Positions 47,797-57,543 of a stretch of 64,000 nt of DNA are shown here, piece by piece. The first letter of the stretch is position 1; every line of letters starts with the position of its first letter. The DNA is from Zygosaccharomyces rouxii (Eukaryota; Ascomycota; Saccharomycetes; Saccharomycetales; Saccharomycetaceae), in assembly GCF_000026365.1 (NCBI RefSeq), contig NC_012996.1:682001-746000 (forward strand). Reading direction: 5' to 3'. Position numbers and translations under genes: made by a program. The notes beneath the pieces were generated by a model. The model saw nothing but the letters and a program-made list of their open reading frames with translations, was not told the DNA's origin and searched no databases.

Positions 47797-48165
47797 ATGA
47801 GTGATAATCAGTCGCTTAGAGTATCACAGGCATTGGATAACCTTGCCAAAACTATCTTAGAACAGAGGGATTCGTCATCTTATAATGAAAAACTTCGTAG
47901 ATTAGAAGCATTAATCAATATGATTTTGCAAACTGATTCCAATGGTTCCAAAATGGATACAACAAAACTAGATTCGATTTTAAGAGAAGATGATATTGAG
48001 ATAATTGAAAAAAATCATCAAAGATACGCATTAATTCCAGTAATACCCCTTCGATCAACAACAGTTAGTAAAAATAAGAAAAAGAACAAAATACGTTGTT
48101 CGTACTGTAATGAAATGGGACATACTAGAGCTAACTGCGAAAAAAAATTACAACCACAACAATGA
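47797..48165 (+). CDS. Zinc-knuckle protein, YER137C-like
   Basis: 122 residues from the ATG at 47797; the longer frame opens with TTG and runs over the SCR1 5' end. An N-terminal helical region (VSQALDNLAKTILEQRDSSSYNEKLRRLEALINMILQTD) leads to a Lys-rich stretch and one CCHC zinc knuckle, CSYCNEMGHTRANC, near the C-terminus. Such knuckles bind single-stranded RNA or proteins. Position beside SCR1 and GDI1 matches S. cerevisiae YER137C, of unknown function; that assignment is by synteny and from memory. A PAC box upstream hints at a ribosome biogenesis role. It converges with LSM2. Confidence 0.8.
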   Translation: MSDNQSLRVSQALDNLAKTILEQRDSSSYNEKLRRLEALINMILQTDSNGSKMDTTKLDSILREDDIEIIEKNHQRYALIPVIPLRSTTVSKNKKKNKIRCSYCNEMGHTRANCEKKLQPQQ

Positions 48166-48223
48166 TAACGTTTTATTCTGTTTTCTTGAGTTCTATATAT
48201 ATATATGTACAATTAATTTTCAA

Positions 48224-48571
48224 TTATTTTTTCTCAGTCATTGCTTCCCTCCTAGCGGCATCTTGTAGAAGATTGATATCAACCATGTTTTTGTTCAAAT
48301 AAACGTAACGTACCGTAGAACCTCTAATGAAAATATTGCGTACTGAACCTAAATGTGGGTATTTAGTCTGATCTGTGCATGAAATATTGTCCAGTTTCAA
48401 GTTGAGAAATTGATCCACAGATTTCAAAGTTCCTTTCAGTTCAATATCATTTTTAAGCTAGGGGCAAGGTTAGTCAAAAAGATACAATTCAAAATGCAGG
48501 TATCAAAAAAAACATACTTCTACTACCACTTCCTGATCAACCAGAGTTTTGAAAAATGAAAAAAATAACAT
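48224..48571 (-). CDS. LSM2: Lsm2, U6 snRNA and mRNA decay ring subunit, one intron
   Basis: 95 residues, the S. cerevisiae length. Lsm2 belongs to the Lsm2-8 ring on U6 snRNA and the Lsm1-7 ring in mRNA decapping. Exon 1 is 48518-48571 (MLFFSFFKTLVDQEVVVE) and exon 2 is 48224-48457 (starts LKNDIELKGTLKSV). The 60-nt intron 48458-48517 has donor GTATGT, branch TGACTAAC and acceptor CCTAG. The Sm1 motif is in exons 1-2 (LVDQEVVVELKND, FLNLKLDN) and Sm2 is IFIRGSTVRYVYLN. The branch point is only about 20 bases from the acceptor. In S. cerevisiae it is on chromosome II, whereas GDI1 is on V. Confidence 0.96.
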
Positions 48572-48842
48572 TTAGAGACTGGTAGTTTCCCTTTATTATG
48601 GTATAAGCTAAGAGATTTGGTATTACGTGCTTCACCTTTCAATGCACCATTTTTTTCAACACTCGCTACGTAGGAAAACATATACAAAATAGCATTCCGG
48701 TAAAAAAGACGGTGATGGCAAAAAGCTACTGAATAAAAGATGGATAATAGACAAAGATAATGAATCATAATGGAAATGATAATGATGTTGTTGTGAACTA
48801 TGAATAGGTGCGCAAGGCGACGTTTGGACATACGTATAAAAC

Positions 48843-50192
48843 CTAGTTATCGCCATCTTGTCTTGTTTTCAAAACTAATGGATGACCCGTAACTCTAAAG
48901 TAAACATCCTTAACATCGTCAGTCATTGATTCGAAATGAGATGATGAATCGTAAGAACGTGATAAGTAGACATTATCCTTTGAACCATCTTCCTTTGGTT
49001 CAAATAACTCTGCAATGCCCATAAATCTTTCTTCAATTGGGTTTAACAATTGGAATGCCGGTTCCAATTCCTTATGAGGTTTATCAGTTTCGATGATCGT
49101 AGAGATAATTGCTAAGTAATGGCCCTTTGCGCAAACATGGTGAGAATCTGAAACAATTGCGATATAAATATCATTTTTACGATCCACTTGGGATTGTGGG
49201 ATGATAATTTGCAAAGAGTCTGCATTGTTAGTGCTAGCCACGGGGTGATCTAAAATGCAAATGGCTCTGATAACTCTTTGACCAGTTGACTTACATTTTT
49301 CAGGGAAATAAGTAGGATCTGCAATAACTAATGGTGCACGGAAATGACCTAATTTTGTCTGAACACCTTGGAATTTACCTTGTTCGTTATAATCGACCTT
49401 TTCAATAGGAGTATCCAACATATAGGTACCACCATAGATGGCAGATAATCTAGCAAAGCCCTGTGGTAATTCTCCAAGACCGTACAAGGGGTACAAATAT
49501 GGCGATTTCCCGTAACGAGAAAATGACTGACAGTACAACAAAACTCTCTCAACACTTGGTCTTGCAGGTTGATGTAGATAATCGTCGTTAGTCCAAAGTG
49601 CCATCGCATGGCCTATAAATTCTTTAGTAGAATTACCCAATCCAAATTTAGTGTAAACTTCATCCATAGTGTTTCTATCCAAGTCCAATCCTTGGTGGGT
49701 GGAAATGTCATCTTCCTCATAAGAGCCAATCCATTCTAAAAATTTCTTCATTCTACGCTTTTCAAATACACCCATTAAACTTGAACTAATGGCTTCCATC
49801 TCTGTGGCAGGAACTTTATAAATCTTACCTTGCTTGAAAACGTAAGAGCCTGAAACCTGTTTAAATTCCACATAACGAGTCACATCTGTGTGGACCAAGA
49901 TGTTGGTCAATTCACCGTTTGCCATTAAAAATTTGGGGATCAAGTCCACATTCCAATCCCTATCTCTACCAAACTTGGCCTCTCTTTCCTCTTTGGAGAT
50001 TGGATTCTGCTTGAATTTATCATACAACTGCGAAAGAGTAACAGATGCAGATTCACCACCGTAATGATCCTGCTTGTCGATATGCAAGACTTTCTTACCA
50101 TCAACTGACAACAACCCTGACAAAATACATTCAGTAATACCTGTCCCCAGAACGATCACGTCGTATTCAGTATCCATTGACTCCGGATCCAT
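48843..50192 (-). CDS. GDI1: Rab GDP dissociation inhibitor Gdi1
   Basis: 449 residues, against 451 in S. cerevisiae. Gdi1 extracts GDP-bound Rab proteins such as Sec4 and Ypt1 from membranes and recycles them. Seen: the N-terminal dinucleotide-like fold DVIVLGTGITECILSGLLSVDGKKVLHIDKQDHYGGESASV, and the Rab-binding platform DWNVDLIPKFLMANGELTNILVHTDVTRYVEFK. The central region VYTKFGLGNSTKEFIGHAMALW and YPLYGLGELPQGFARLSAIYGGTYML are the GDI/REP signature. A Reb1 site (50348-50354) lies in the 294-base divergent promoter shared with the ABC gene. Confidence 0.98.
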   Translation of the reverse strand: MDPESMDTEYDVIVLGTGITECILSGLLSVDGKKVLHIDKQDHYGGESASVTLSQLYDKFKQNPISKEEREAKFGRDRDWNVDLIPKFLMANGELTNILVHTDVTRYVEFKQVSGSYVFKQGKIYKVPATEMEAISSSLMGVFEKRRMKKFLEWIGSYEEDDISTHQGLDLDRNTMDEVYTKFGLGNSTKEFIGHAMALWTNDDYLHQPARPSVERVLLYCQSFSRYGKSPYLYPLYGLGELPQGFARLSAIYGGTYMLDTPIEKVDYNEQGKFQGVQTKLGHFRAPLVIADPTYFPEKCKSTGQRVIRAICILDHPVASTNNADSLQIIIPQSQVDRKNDIYIAIVSDSHHVCAKGHYLAIISTIIETDKPHKELEPAFQLLNPIEERFMGIAELFEPKEDGSKDNVYLSRSYDSSSHFESMTDDVKDVYFRVTGHPLVLKTRQDGDN

Positions 50193-50347
50193 CTCGTAAC
50201 ACTCCTATCACACAACAGTCACACTAGTCCTGTATATATCTATATGAACGTGTATACGTATTGGATTCTATGTAGACAACTATTACTACTACCTTAAATC
50301 CCGTCCCCTTTCGAAGAGAACGAGAGGAAGGCGTTGAGCGAGGAGTG

Positions 50348-50354
50348 CGGGTAA
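50348..50354. promoter_or_regulatory. Reb1 site between GDI1 and the ABC gene
   Basis: CGGGTAA, the reverse complement of the Reb1 core TTACCCG, in a short divergent promoter where Reb1 commonly keeps nucleosomes away. Confidence 0.5.
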
Positions 50355-50486
50355 CCGGTAGTGGAACATCGTCCTTCTTTCTAATCAGTTAATGCGGACT
50401 ATATGTGATCATCACAATAAAATGATAACCCTGACCATTATAATTCATTTATTAGTGATGATTGTGAATCTGATATCTGTTTCCTG

Positions 50487-52034
50487 ATGAGCCAAAAGGC
50501 AGGATTTGTAGTCCGCATCAGAGATGCATTGTTCAAATCGTCGCTAGCTAGGAATGCACCAGCGGTTTTCCCCCACAGGATTAGAGATTTTGAAGTAAAA
50601 CCTGGTGAGAAATGGGTTATCTGGGGTCCCGGTAAAGGTCAATTCATGAATATTCTGAGCAACAAGTACTTATCAGATCCACCGCTGTCGTTACAATTTG
50701 GTGTTGGTGGGAAATATCCTCGAGTAGAACAGGTTTTGTTTAAAGGTGTGATGCCAACAGCACATCTAAGTGCAAGATACGAATACTTTAAGGATGAATT
50801 TGATGTTACTTGTAAGAAATTTATCCTTGATAATGCTGTTGGATCCAATAACGTCTCGTACGATGTCGCCAAGACTGACAGAGAAGTCGATATGGCCCTT
50901 TATGACAAATTGATTGATTCCTTGCAATTGACCGATCTACAAGATAGATGGGCAATGGGATTGAGTAATGGACAGATGAGAAGGGCTAGATTGGCATATA
51001 GTCTTTTGAAGAAGCCTGATCTTATGCTTGTCGATGATCCATTTTTAGGGTTAGATCCGACGGCTACCAAGATTATTTCTGAGTTTTTAGCAAATTACGA
51101 TTTACCTATTATCATTGGACTTCGTTTCCAGGATAAAATCCCCAATTGGTGTACACACGTATGTTGTGTGGAGAATGATGGCCAAGTTTTATTCCAAGGG
51201 CCTGTAAACCAACACGATGTACAAATCAAAGAATTGAGAGATTCTCGTGTGAGTAGTAGGTACTCTGAGAATATGGGTTCTTCAGATTTGGAAGGACTAA
51301 TATCTGGACATCCGTTGTTTGCCACGAAACCGAACGTTCCTCATTTGGAACTAAGGGGACTTGATGTTAAATACAGAGGTCAACCGGTTCTTTCCAATTT
51401 ACATTGGAAGGTGGAACTGGGATCTCGTTGGCACGTTCAGGGCAATAACGGTAGTGGTAAGTCAACGCTTCTGTCACTGATTACTGCAGAACATCCTCAG
51501 TCGTGGAATAGTAGAGTTGTAGAGCATGGTACACCACGTAGAACGGGCAGCTCAAGCTATTTTGATATCAACAAGAACATAGGCATGTCAGCACCTGAAT
51601 TGCATGCGATCTTCTTGAAAAACTGTGGAGATCGCCTCAATGTCAGAGAGTCAATCGCTACTGGATTCCATGAAGCCTCCAATAATAATTTTACACCAAT
51701 ATGGTCAAAATTGAACAAAGACCAACAAACCATGGTGGAAAAATTTATCAAATATTTTGATCTACCATCTGATAAACTATTCGGGGAATTGAGTGTAAGC
51801 GATCAAAAATTGGCACTTTTTGTAAGAAGTATCGTTAAGATGCCAAAATTGTTGGTGCTTGATGAAGCGTTTTCGGGTATGGAATTAGAACCTATGTTAA
51901 GATGTCATGAATTGTTGAATCACTGGCCAGGTACTACAATGGTGGTATCACACGTCCCAGAGGAAACGCCAAAATGTCATCACTATTTGAGATTAGTATC
52001 TCCAGGCGTATACGATATTGGTCAAGTACGGTGA
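50487..52034 (+). CDS. Soluble twin ABC-ATPase protein (YDR061W)
   Basis: 515 residues. It has two ABC ATPase domains and no membrane segment. Domain 1 has a degenerate Walker A, IWGPGKGQFMNIL, lacking the GKS/T end, but keeps a signature-like LSNGQMRRARLAYSLL and Walker B LMLVDDPFLGLD. Domain 2 has a full Walker A, GNNGSGKSTLLSLI, and Walker B LLVLDEAFSGME, with a weakened signature LSVSDQKLALF. S. cerevisiae YDR061W (539) has this layout and is of unknown function; the mitochondrial location reported for it is from memory. Next to LCB2, as in S. cerevisiae. Confidence 0.92.
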   Translation: MSQKAGFVVRIRDALFKSSLARNAPAVFPHRIRDFEVKPGEKWVIWGPGKGQFMNILSNKYLSDPPLSLQFGVGGKYPRVEQVLFKGVMPTAHLSARYEYFKDEFDVTCKKFILDNAVGSNNVSYDVAKTDREVDMALYDKLIDSLQLTDLQDRWAMGLSNGQMRRARLAYSLLKKPDLMLVDDPFLGLDPTATKIISEFLANYDLPIIIGLRFQDKIPNWCTHVCCVENDGQVLFQGPVNQHDVQIKELRDSRVSSRYSENMGSSDLEGLISGHPLFATKPNVPHLELRGLDVKYRGQPVLSNLHWKVELGSRWHVQGNNGSGKSTLLSLITAEHPQSWNSRVVEHGTPRRTGSSSYFDINKNIGMSAPELHAIFLKNCGDRLNVRESIATGFHEASNNNFTPIWSKLNKDQQTMVEKFIKYFDLPSDKLFGELSVSDQKLALFVRSIVKMPKLLVLDEAFSGMELEPMLRCHELLNHWPGTTMVVSHVPEETPKCHHYLRLVSPGVYDIGQVR

Positions 52035-52389
52035 ATCGTAGTATCACGTGTTCTTGGCGTGCTCGTACAATATGTGGTGTTCTGGTGTAAACATGGACTC
52101 CTTTTTTCCTCTTCGACATGAAAATTTCTTTGTACGTTTATTAAACAAAAAAAGAACCATTTCTAAGTAAGATTAACATAAAGTTCTCACTTGTATATAC
52201 GTTAAAATATACTTGGCAGAGGCTGTCTTCTAAAATCAATTGTTAGGAGGAGGCAAATAATCTGTTACTACAGAAAGACAAAGTGCTAAAAGGAAGATTT
52301 TATTGCTTCTTTCCTTCGTTCCTTTCTTCCTTGTTATTACTATTATAATCTAATCCTATCCGCTGTTGTTATCGTTCTTCCACTAAGCA
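52035..52389. other. Intergenic before LCB2
   Basis: 355 bases. A CACGTG box lies at 52045-52050, just after the ABC gene stop. Otherwise a T/C-rich leader precedes the LCB2 start. No RNA gene recognised. Confidence 0.5.
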
Positions 52390-54096
52390 ATGAGCGATGC
52401 TAAAGTAGAAGGGCCTACTGGAAGCACAAGAGTTCCTCTGTTTGTTCCTGAGAATTTGCCAGCTGATGTGAAAAAAGAGAATGAATACGGTACGTTGACA
52501 TCAAAGGAACATCTTCACCAGACGAAATCGCTTAATGGTAAACCAATGGAGCCACCAATTATGGATACACCACCATACTATATTTCTCTTATAACGTATC
52601 TTAATTATTTGATTGTTATTATCTTTGGCCACATGCACGATTTTCTGGGTATGACTTTTCAAAAGGATAGTCATCAAGATGTCATGGAAAAAGATGGATG
52701 GGCACCATGGTATTCAAAATTTGAATCTTTCTTTTCAAGAAGAATGAAAAAGAAGATTGATGATTGTTTCTCGAGACCTACAACTGGTGTTCCTGGTAGA
52801 TTTATTCGTTGTATCGACAGAATTTCTCATGAGGAGAACAAATACTTTACCTACCCAGGTACCACCTCTATGTGCCTAAATTTGTCTTCATACAATTATT
52901 TGGGATTCGCCCAAAGTGAAGGTCAATGTACTACTACTGCTTTGCAAAGTGTGGATAAATACGGTATCCATAGTGGTGGACCACGTACTCAAATTGGTAC
53001 CACTGATTTACATTTAGATGCTGAAAGGTTAATTGCATCTTTTCTAGGTAAACAGGATGCAGTAATCTTTTCCATGGGGTATGGTACCAATGCTAATTTT
53101 TTCAATGCCTTCTTGGATTCCAAATGTCTTGTCATTTCAGATGAGTTGAACCATGCTTCCATCAGAACTGGTGTTAGACTTTCAGGTGCAGCAGTGAGAA
53201 CCTTTGCACACAACGATATGGTCGGTTTGGAGAAATTGATTAGGGAACAAATTGTTTTGGGCCAACCAAAGACTAACCGCCCGTGGAAGAAAATTCTAAT
53301 CTGTGTCGAAGGACTTTATTCAATGGAAGGTACTCTTTGTAGCTTACCAGAAGTGGTGGAATTGAAGAAAAAATACAAATGTTACTTATTTGTTGATGAA
53401 GCTCATTCTGTAGGTGCTATGGGACCAACAGGTCGTGGTGTATGTGATTTATTTGGTGTTGACCCAAATGACGTTGATTTCCTAATGGGAACTTTAACAA
53501 AGTCATTCGGTGCAGCTGGTGGTTACATTGCATCAAATAAATGGGTTATCGATAGACTAAGATTAGATTTAACCACTTCCAATTATGCAGAACCAACACC
53601 TGCACCTGTTCTAGCACAAATTATTGCATCTTTGAAAACCATAAAAGGTGAACTAGCACCTGGTGAAGGTAAGGAAAGATTACAAAGAATTGCGTTCAAT
53701 TCACGTTATCTGCGGTTAGGTCTACAAAGATTAGGATTTATCGTTTACGGGGCTCCTGATTCTCCTGTTATCCCATTATTATTATACTGTCCAACAAAGA
53801 TGCCTGCATTTTCAAGAATGATGCTTCAAAGAAAAATCGCTGTTGTTGTTGTTGCATATCCAGCAACACCTCTGATCGAATCAAGAGTGCGGTTTTGCGT
53901 ATCTTCATCATTGACAAAGGACGATTTGGACTATTTGTTACGTCATGTTAGTGAGATTGGTGATATGCTTTTCTTAAAAGCTAGTTCAGGTGCCGCTAGT
54001 GTACCACAAGATGGTAGACCTCCAAGATGGGATGTAGAGGACGTCATTGCTCGTACCGCAGAGGATTGTAAGAATGACAATTTTTTCTTAACTTAG
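52390..54096 (+). CDS. LCB2: Serine palmitoyltransferase subunit Lcb2
   Basis: 568 residues, against 561 in S. cerevisiae. With Lcb1, it condenses serine and palmitoyl-CoA, the first step of sphingolipid synthesis in the ER. A membrane segment lies near residues 60-85 (YISLITYLNYLIVIIFGHMHDF). The PLP fold follows: NYLGFAQSEG, HSGGPRTQIGTTDLHLDAERLIASFLGK, DEAHSVGAMGPTGRGVCDLFG, and the Schiff-base Lys in MGTLTKSFGAAGGYIAS. The substrate-region motif PVIPLLLYCPTK is kept. AIM7 follows on the same strand. Confidence 0.98.
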   Translation: MSDAKVEGPTGSTRVPLFVPENLPADVKKENEYGTLTSKEHLHQTKSLNGKPMEPPIMDTPPYYISLITYLNYLIVIIFGHMHDFLGMTFQKDSHQDVMEKDGWAPWYSKFESFFSRRMKKKIDDCFSRPTTGVPGRFIRCIDRISHEENKYFTYPGTTSMCLNLSSYNYLGFAQSEGQCTTTALQSVDKYGIHSGGPRTQIGTTDLHLDAERLIASFLGKQDAVIFSMGYGTNANFFNAFLDSKCLVISDELNHASIRTGVRLSGAAVRTFAHNDMVGLEKLIREQIVLGQPKTNRPWKKILICVEGLYSMEGTLCSLPEVVELKKKYKCYLFVDEAHSVGAMGPTGRGVCDLFGVDPNDVDFLMGTLTKSFGAAGGYIASNKWVIDRLRLDLTTSNYAEPTPAPVLAQIIASLKTIKGELAPGEGKERLQRIAFNSRYLRLGLQRLGFIVYGAPDSPVIPLLLYCPTKMPAFSRMMLQRKIAVVVVAYPATPLIESRVRFCVSSSLTKDDLDYLLRHVSEIGDMLFLKASSGAASVPQDGRPPRWDVEDVIARTAEDCKNDNFFLT

Positions 54097-54359
54097 ACGT
54101 TTAGTGTAATAATGCAATAAGAAGATTTTGGGTTGGGTTCATTATTCTTTGTTCAAAAAGCTACATACTCACGCACGCATATATATATATAAATATATAT
54201 AGACGCCAGAAAGATATCATAATTTTCCCCCAATATTTGAATTCTGTATACAGGGGTCCTGTCTCCCCTTTGGTTATTCGGATCGCGCTACAAAGTTGAC
54301 TCGAGATTGATTAGGTGCTCTTTAGCTCCATACACACAAAGGGCAGTAGCATTGATAGC

Positions 54360-54806
54360 ATGGCTTCTGAATTATACTATTTTAATACCGTTACAAAGGA
54401 GAAGATCAGAAAGTTTCGTATATCGACCTCAAGATCTGAAACTCTTCAAGTTCTCCCCATTAAGATTCAACCAAAGGATTATGAAATAACGATAGATGAA
54501 GAAGAATTGGAAGAATTAGAAGATGTCAAAGAATTGTCAGAACTAGCAGAAATACTACCTGATAATTCTCCTCGTTACCTTTTAACGGCCTATCCACTGA
54601 CAACAAGAGAAAACATTAAACAAGTGCCACTTGTCTTAATCTATTGGAAACCCGCTACTGTGGTATCTCAAGAGTGGAAAATGCTTTACGCAGGTGCATT
54701 GGAGCAAGTAAGATCAGAGTGTGGTACTTATAAATTAGTCGAGGTATCATCAGGATTGGAAGATGATGCTGATGTGGAAGAATTGAAGGAACAGCTCGAG
54801 AAATAG
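54360..54806 (+). CDS. AIM7: Aim7 (Gmf1), Arp2/3-debranching GMF protein
   Basis: 148 residues, against 149 in S. cerevisiae, from the ATG at 54360; the longer frame opens with GTG. Glia maturation factor proteins of the ADF/cofilin fold inhibit Arp2/3 and remove actin branches at endocytic patches. Conserved: KIRKFRISTSR, SELAEILPDNSPRYLLTAYPL, PLVLIYWKPATVVSQEWKMLYAGALEQVR (the Arp2/3 binding helix) and EVSSGLEDDADVEELKEQLE. Located between LCB2 and RPS13, as in S. cerevisiae. Confidence 0.97.
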   Translation: MASELYYFNTVTKEKIRKFRISTSRSETLQVLPIKIQPKDYEITIDEEELEELEDVKELSELAEILPDNSPRYLLTAYPLTTRENIKQVPLVLIYWKPATVVSQEWKMLYAGALEQVRSECGTYKLVEVSSGLEDDADVEELKEQLEK

Positions 54807-54866
54807 AAGAACCTTTATAACACTTTCTATACATGTACCAGCTTTCAAATGACTGTCATTGATTCT

Positions 54867-54901
54867 ACATCCGTACATCTTATTTTATTCACCCGTGCAC
54901 C
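54867..54901 (+). promoter_or_regulatory. Two Rap1 sites before RPS13
   Basis: ACATCCGTACATCT at 54867-54880 is a strong Rap1 site, and CACCCGTGCACC at 54890-54901 is a weaker match. They lie about 170-205 bases upstream of the RPS13 start, a pair typical of ribosomal protein promoters. Confidence 0.75.
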
Positions 54902-55072
54902 TTTACTGTCCTGATATTTGAATCAATCTTCTGTTCGAATTCGAAGCGACGCACCGACGCAAGGCTCCTTTAGTTGACTTTTCCTGAAATATTTCATCAA
55001 GCTCATCTCGTAGTTATTCGAATCACACATTGGAGGCTAAAAAAACCACATCGAACAGATAAGTCAGACAAA

Positions 55073-55895
55073 ATGGGTCGTATGCACAGTAACGTATGTT
55101 AGTGCTCAAAACAAGATTAGAAATGGTACTGCTATTCGCTTTGCTGGTCGAAGCGGTAGTATTGGTACCTTTCACGTCGGGTCACATTTCATTTTCCGGT
55201 GTACATCAAAGAAGAAGAGCATTCGTGCCCTCTTCTTAGAGACCTTTCGTTATGTTAGGATCTCGCGGTGTATGAGCTGGGTGATTCCAAGCACGCGCAC
55301 TATTTGTGATAGTGGTAGTAGTTGCAAACTAAACGAAGCACATGATGGAGGATTACTACATCAGCTCTTCTTGCTTTTTAGCTTTACCGGGGATGAAGTG
55401 TGGTCACTGTGAAGAAACCGCATTGGAATTCTTACTAACAGAAATTTTTTATTTTAACAGGGTAAGGGTATCTCTTCTTCTGCTATTCCATATTCCAGAA
55501 ACGCTCCAAGCTGGTTCAAATTGTCATCTGAATCCGTTGTTGAACAAATCATCAAGTATGCCAGAAAGGGTTTGACTCCATCTCAAATCGGTGTCTTGTT
55601 GAGAGATGCTCACGGTGTTACTCAAGCTCGTGTTATCACCGGTAACAAGATCATGAGAATCTTGAAGTCCAACGGTTTGGCTCCAGAAATCCCAGAAGAC
55701 TTGTACTACTTGATTAAGAAGGCTGTCTCTGTCAGAAAGCACTTGGAAAGAAACAGAAAGGACAAGGACGCTAAGTTCAGATTGATTTTGATTGAATCCA
55801 GAATCCACAGATTGGCAAGATACTACAGAACTGTCGCTGTTTTGCCACCAACCTGGAAGTACGAATCTGCTACTGCTTCCGCTTTGGTGAACTAA
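55073..55895 (+). CDS. RPS13: Small subunit ribosomal protein uS15 (Rps13), one intron
   Basis: 151 residues, the S. cerevisiae length. Exon 1 is 55073-55093 (ATG to AAC, MGRMHSN) and exon 2 is 55461-55895 (begins [18 protein letters not shown]). The 367-nt intron has donor GTATGT, branch TACTAAC at 55433-55439 and acceptor TTAACAG. The protein is the uS15 component of the 40S subunit; the core includes [56 protein letters not shown] and [24 protein letters not shown]. No snoRNA boxes were recognised in the intron. Confidence 0.98.
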
Positions 55896-56072
55896 GGTGG
55901 TACGCTTTTTGTAATTTATATAATTTAGCAATAAACCACTTTAATTTTCTCAGAAAAAACGAAAAGGCATATAGAGATAGTAGACTGACAGTCTCTGGAT
56001 GTTGTTGAATCTTTGGCGGTTGAACTTGTGTAGTATTATTCCAATCAGGATAAGAAAAATTGCAAAAAAATA

Positions 56073-56146
56073 TGATTTCGCCCGGGATCGAACCGGGGAC
56101 GTTCTGCGTGTTAAGCAGATGCCATAACCTACTAGACCACGAAACC
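56073..56146 (-). tRNA. tRNA-Val (AAC), copy 1
   Basis: 74 nt. The acceptor stem GGTTTCG pairs with CGAAATC with one G-U pair and discriminator A. The anticodon loop TTAACAC carries AAC. The T arm has GGTTCGATCC (B box) and the D arm an A box. No intron. Sequence is identical to copy 2 at 56476. Confidence 0.97.
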
Positions 56147-56475
56147 ATATGAATTGTTGTTGAACTTGAAGGTTCAGTTTATAATGTTGTTTGCTTTTAT
56201 TTACAATATTTCATGACCTTACATGATAGGTGATCATACTATCTAGTTTTAACTTGCCAGAACTTCTCGGGGTTAATATCAGCTGAAATGCTGAAATTAC
56301 AATAATATATTAAGAGATCTAAGACCTCACTAGACCTAGAATATAGCTCAATTAGAGGAAAAAAAAAACTCTTCAGAGACCGCACAATCAAGTGTTATCA
56401 ATTCAGTCTTGCAGTACCTCGCAGTAATTGGACCTCGGTCCATTACACAGCGTTACTGAAGAAAAAAAGAAAAAA
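56147..56475. other. Spacer between the tRNA-Val copies
   Basis: 329 AT-rich bases. A 23-base imperfect palindrome (GTAATTGG to CATTAC) sits at 56424-56446, near copy 2. No long terminal repeat that I recognise. Confidence 0.5.
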
Positions 56476-56549
56476 TGATTTCGCCCGGGATCGAACCGGG
56501 GACGTTCTGCGTGTTAAGCAGATGCCATAACCTACTAGACCACGAAACC
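56476..56549 (-). tRNA. tRNA-Val (AAC), copy 2
   Basis: 74 nt, identical to the copy at 56073-56146 and in the same orientation, 403 bases away. About ten bases of 5' flank (AATTGTTGTT after a CATAT or CATATT) are also shared, which suggests a local duplication rather than separate origin. Confidence 0.97.
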
Positions 56550-57470
56550 ATATTAATTGTTGTTTTCTCTTAAATATTTGTGGGTTATTACACAATTGAA
56601 ACTTTTGGATGGGCATGTGACTATTAGAAATGCATCAGGTTTCAATAGGATGGATTAAGCTTTCAGTAAGGAGCTAAGTGGTTCATATCAACAGGTGCTT
56701 GATTCTAAAGGCATTGGAATTCTTGAGAATTATCTTCGTTTGTGAGATAGTACCAATTGTCGGTCTGAGTGGGGCAATGGATTGTTGAAATCATTTTGTA
56801 GGGTCTTCGCAATTTCATAACCTTCTTATTAATAAAGTAACCGCATGGTTCAATAGTTAGACGATTGCCTGGTACCTTCATGACCGAATAGGACTAGCTC
56901 ACTAAATAATAAAAATTCTAAAATAGGATCAGGGCTGAATCTATATGACTATTACTATGACTTGGAGCGACATGTGATCTATCTAATTGGTAGCATTCGC
57001 TTGATATTGCCAACTATGGTGCAGTACCAAGCGTACGAAGCTCAAAATATGTTGATGGGCCTCGTTAACCAACAGTTTGTGTCATACAGATGGAAAGGAC
57101 AGTCATATTATGTCACGTGCTTCATCTTCTTCATAATTAGAGCTTGGTATGTTATGATAGCCAAGTAATTTGGCATTAAGGTAAAGTTGTCTGTAGAGTT
57201 TGAAACATTAGCGAGTTATCAAGATTAAAAATACAAGATTTTTGTTTTTACAATTTGACCGTAGTTGGTTTTTTTTGTGTTTAGTTACTATCCGGTGCAG
57301 TTAAGGATAGGCAAGAAACCAAAATAAATTCTGAAACTTTTGAACAAATATGAAGTAGGATATAATCGTGTTTACAAAAGCAACAAGTTTTTATTCCAAT
57401 TAATTTCAGAAGTTTTTTTCATATTTAAAAGAGTATAGTATTAGATTAAATAAAAAGACAAAAAAATTAG
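56550..57470. other. Gene-poor tRNA neighbourhood
   Basis: 921 bases between tRNA genes with only short, unsupported frames. I looked for Ty-like long terminal repeats (TGTT to ACA or AACA), tRNA remnants and snoRNA boxes, and found nothing I can defend. A CACGTG lies near 57114. Confidence 0.5.
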
Positions 57471-57543
57471 TGGACACAACCGGATTCGAACCGATGACCT
57501 TCTCCTTGCAAGGGAGACGCGCTACCAACTGCGCCATGTGCCC
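57471..57543 (-). tRNA. tRNA-Ala (UGC)
   Basis: 73 nt. Acceptor stem GGGCACA pairs with TGTGTCC, discriminator A. The anticodon stem CTCCC is closed by GGGAG-type pairing around the TTGCAA loop, giving anticodon TGC. The D arm has GGCGCAGTTGGTAGCGC and the T arm GGTTCGAATCC. No intron. Confidence 0.97.

Noticed and set aside
55524..55931. A 135-codon minus-strand frame opposite RPS13.
   Set aside because: It is the antisense shadow of RPS13 exon 2, as expected from its biased codon use.
56836..56880. A tRNA-like A box, TGGTTCAATAGTTAGACG, suggesting a tRNA remnant.
   Set aside because: There is no B box at the expected distance and no acceptor stem pairing.
56962..57168. A 68-codon frame in the tRNA neighbourhood, considered as a Ty-element remnant.
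   Set aside because: It opens with no family motif, and no flanking long terminal repeats or target-site duplications were found.
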